From Strix aluco (Eukaryota; Chordata; Aves; Strigiformes; Strigidae): a stretch of 64,000 bases of DNA. The translations under genes and the position numbers were made by a program. The DNA lies in the NCBI RefSeq assembly GCF_031877795.1, contig NC_133948.1, forward strand, positions 12,880,948 to 12,944,947, given 5' to 3'. The notes below the pieces were generated by a model, which searched no databases, was not told where the DNA came from, and was given only the letters and a program-made list of their open reading frames with translations. Numbering within the stretch: position 1 is the stretch's first letter; every line of letters starts with the position of its first letter. Shown piece after piece: positions 61,301-64,000 of this stretch.

Positions 61301-64000
61301 TCTGTTTCTTCCATTGTGTAACCCACAGAGTATTTGTATGCACAATTTAAGAGAAGCAGACATTAAACCTGTTAAAAATCTAACGTTTTGAATATTCACT
61401 GTAAAGTGTAACCTTTGTAACGCACTTCTCTCCTGCCCCAGGCATGATATTGCAGATCAATTCCCAAACCTAGGTGAGCAATGTGCTTCGTTATAATGAC
61501 AACTCAAGCTGTAATCACAGAAGTGTAATGCACCATGACTGTACCAGCAGCCTGACATTTGGCAAGTTTACTAAAACCTTAATAACAATGCATTATTACA
61601 TTTGATATGCTTCCCTTAATTCATTATGGAAGCAGCCTTTAGGAACAGAAATTGAACTTTTGAAATTGATTAGACTGTTTTGAACTTAATAGCATGGAGA
61701 TTGTGTGGACCTTACAGTTAGCTGCTGTTCCAGAGATATGTCAGACTAATTTAGCAGTCCTAAAACCTTTATTTTTATAGAACATAACATTTTCACGTAG
61801 TTAGGCTCAGGTCAGAAGTACCACCTAACATTTAATATTCATGTCAGAAAGTAAAACTACCACTCAACCAAATAAAAGAAGTCCAATATTAAAAATATAG
61901 TTTTGTAAGCATATGCCCTACCTCTAGTCCCATTTATATCACCATTTTTGTTTCACACCCTAAAAGACAAAGTAAGAACATCTGCAGTAAAAATCAAGAT
62001 CAGGATCAGGAAGTTCTTCACTATAATTCCAGGTTTATACTTTCCATATGCAATTAGCTAAGATAATTCACTTTGCTCAGTCACTTTCTCCAAAGGTGCA
62101 AGAAAGGTAATGATTGTCAGTCTCACAAGGCCATGAGGAAAAACTCACAGTACATGAGGGCTTAAATGTTACGGTTAACAGTAATAAAGCCAACTACTTC
62201 AGCATTGAAGGACTGCTGCTTTTCTAAAATAGCCAAAAATCTCTAATAGACATGTGACTACAGTGGCAGAGCAGATCAGAGAGAAGAATAAAAAATGAAA
62301 TTCAGAAATTCTGCATCAAAAACAGCTTCACTATACCCGCTAAATAATCTCAAATACTTGGTTGGCAATGTTGTTGCCCTCTTGCTAGAATTACTGCAAT
62401 ATGATGTAATATTCCCCATTGTGTCCATGGACACGTGCAAATAAAAATTTTAATTCCTCAAAAATGATGTGACTGACATTTTTCAACTTTTTAGTAAGGG
62501 CTCTCAAAAATTAAACCCAAGTTAAAAGAAATATATTTATGGTTCAGGCTAACAAAGCTTAATTAATTAATGAGCTTAATTAATTAAACCAACAGCAGCC
62601 AGTGTACAGTCTAACAGCCTAATCTGATATAACATTTGTTGAAGGAGGCAGAAAACTATCTGCTATTGTATGTGATTTAGGTGTATATCCAAATTTGATA
62701 AAATATGTCTAAAATTGAACTTTCCTTCTTAAATAATTTTCTCTGTTCTGGTTTTGTCTATGACAACACCATTATCCATCACCTCACTTCACAGCTTCTG
62801 ACTCTTTCATTCCACTCCTCCTTTCAGTACCACTCTCACATAACCAAACTGCTCCAGACCACTAGTTCAGTCACCTAAAGCTGTACCCTCTTCTGTTATT
62901 CCATAGCCAAATTATCCACAGTCTGCTTATCACCACTTTCTAATATGACCTCAAACCTTATGCATTCAGGCTTACTAACATTTAATAAGGTGTACATAAA
63001 AGCAGCAATATAATGGTACATTATCATTACATTGCAAATGTCTGATGGGTCAACGCCTCCTCGGATGGGTGAGAAGAAAGTCACCTATACGAGAGAGCGC
63101 GCGATGCCATCAGGCTGTTCCAAATGTTCTCTGACTTTGTCTTTTGCAACAATAAATGCATCTGTTACTATTTTTATAAGGGAAAAGTAGTGTAGTGTTA
63201 TGGTTGCTAACATAGTTAAAGGCTATAAATGATAAGACAGTTAAAAAAATACTTGAGCAACTCATTCTATTTACTGGAATCAACATTATCCGTAGGATGT
63301 GTACAACCAGAGTTTCACTTGCTTGCTGCTAGCAGTGACCCTGGTGAAAGCTGGAAGTATATGTACATCAGCATTCATCATGGTGAGTGAAGCAAAGATA
63401 CCACATCAGATGGATAACGCACACAAATTCTGCCCTGCCCAATGATTACCATGCTGAGAGCTTGCACACATAAGTTATCGACAGAGGTTATGAAGCCTGT
63501 AGGAAAAGTCATAACACCCACAGTTAGTTTCTCCCCCATGCACACAGAGCAGAACAGCTACTTCTCTGTATGTTCACTACAGACAGAAGAAAAAACCAAA
63601 CACTTCACAGCTTGTATCTGGTTAACACCAAAGGAAAAAAACCACAAACCCAAAACACAAAAAGCCCACAACACTCCTTTACCTATTAAAACCAAGAAAA
63701 TGAAACTAGAGAAGGTTAGTCAAAGAAAAACTATCTGCAAAATCCACCTATGTTAATTAGGTACAAGAAATCTCCATGGAAACCTAAGTCAGGCATACCT
63801 ATATAAGCATTGTATGGTAGGCTTTCAAATGGAAGCATCATGCACTGGTGACAGAGTCTTTCAGACATTCCTTAATGTACACTCAGGCAGGTCTCTCGGA
63901 GGCATAAAATGATGCACCCTTTCATTTCCATAACAAGCAGTAGAATCTTTCTAACAATGTGACACTATGAACTCTGAATTGTAATCACAGTGTCACTGTG
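61301..64000. other. upstream region, right end of window
   Basis: AT-rich and gene-free as far as I can see. It includes two 15-bp copies of AGCTTAATTAATTAA at 62556-62587 and a small CG-containing patch near 63090 (gagagcgcgcgatgcc). The 104-codon plus-strand frame at 63442-63756 is Lys/Thr-rich without recognised homology. Confidence 0.5.
62556..62587. repeat. direct repeat of AGCTTAATTAATTAA
   Basis: Two identical 15-bp copies separated by TG. Each contains a palindromic TTAATTAATTAA core, giving a dense cluster of TAAT homeodomain-type sites; whether it is regulatory is unknown. Confidence 0.8.

Noticed and set aside
43384-64000. HSPB8, expected upstream by human gene order
   Set aside because: No alpha-crystallin-domain coding sequence is visible.
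1-64000. CRISPR arrays, operons, phage or other prokaryotic systems
   Set aside because: No regularly spaced repeats, ribosome binding sites or dense coding; the split gene and CR1 element mark this as vertebrate DNA.

Overview
This window looks like vertebrate, almost certainly avian, nuclear DNA. It is AT-rich and mostly non-coding. One low-divergence CR1 LINE carries the 3' terminal octamer repeat typical of bird CR1 elements (2890-3674), and several older, decayed repeats are present. There are no bacterial-type operons, phage, CRISPR arrays or rRNA/tRNA genes that I can support. The species cannot be named from the sequence alone.

The window holds one recognisable protein gene, CCDC60 (coiled-coil domain containing 60), on the minus strand. 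I reconstructed thirteen coding exons between 43383 and the stop codon at 5921-5923. All introns are GT-AG, every junction keeps phase, and together the exons give 551 codons plus a stop. Most exons are shorter than 60 codons and were found by matching splice sites and peptide similarity to human CCDC60, which I compared from memory. Exon order is colinear with the human protein from the coiled-coil N-terminal third to the conserved C-terminus. The start codon is not in these exons and must lie further 5' (above 43383). A 45-nt candidate upstream exon at 50063-50107 has compatible phase but is uncertain. A polyadenylation signal lies 174 nt after the stop.

Layout: 1-5741 is the region downstream of CCDC60, with the CR1 element. 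5742-43383 is the CCDC60 body. It includes a 13.5-kb intron (27161-40612), a pair of ~345-bp inverted repeats at about 92% identity flanking two exons (15420-15765 and 20318-20645), an ancient CR1/L3-like LINE remnant (16590-17160) and a MIR-like SINE (18985-19200). 43384-64000 is 5' intron or upstream sequence with a second MIR-like SINE (50281-50480), a perfect 28-bp tandem duplication (48481-48536), and a plus-strand block near 61057-61300 with TATA box, splice donor and AATAAA that resembles a solo LTR or an unannotated first exon. The human neighbours TMEM233 and HSPB8 were looked for and not found, so they probably lie outside the window.

I see no new multi-gene system here. The points most worth checking are the 5' end of CCDC60, the inverted duplication, tandem splice sites at two exons, and two plus-strand promoter-like/donor combinations.
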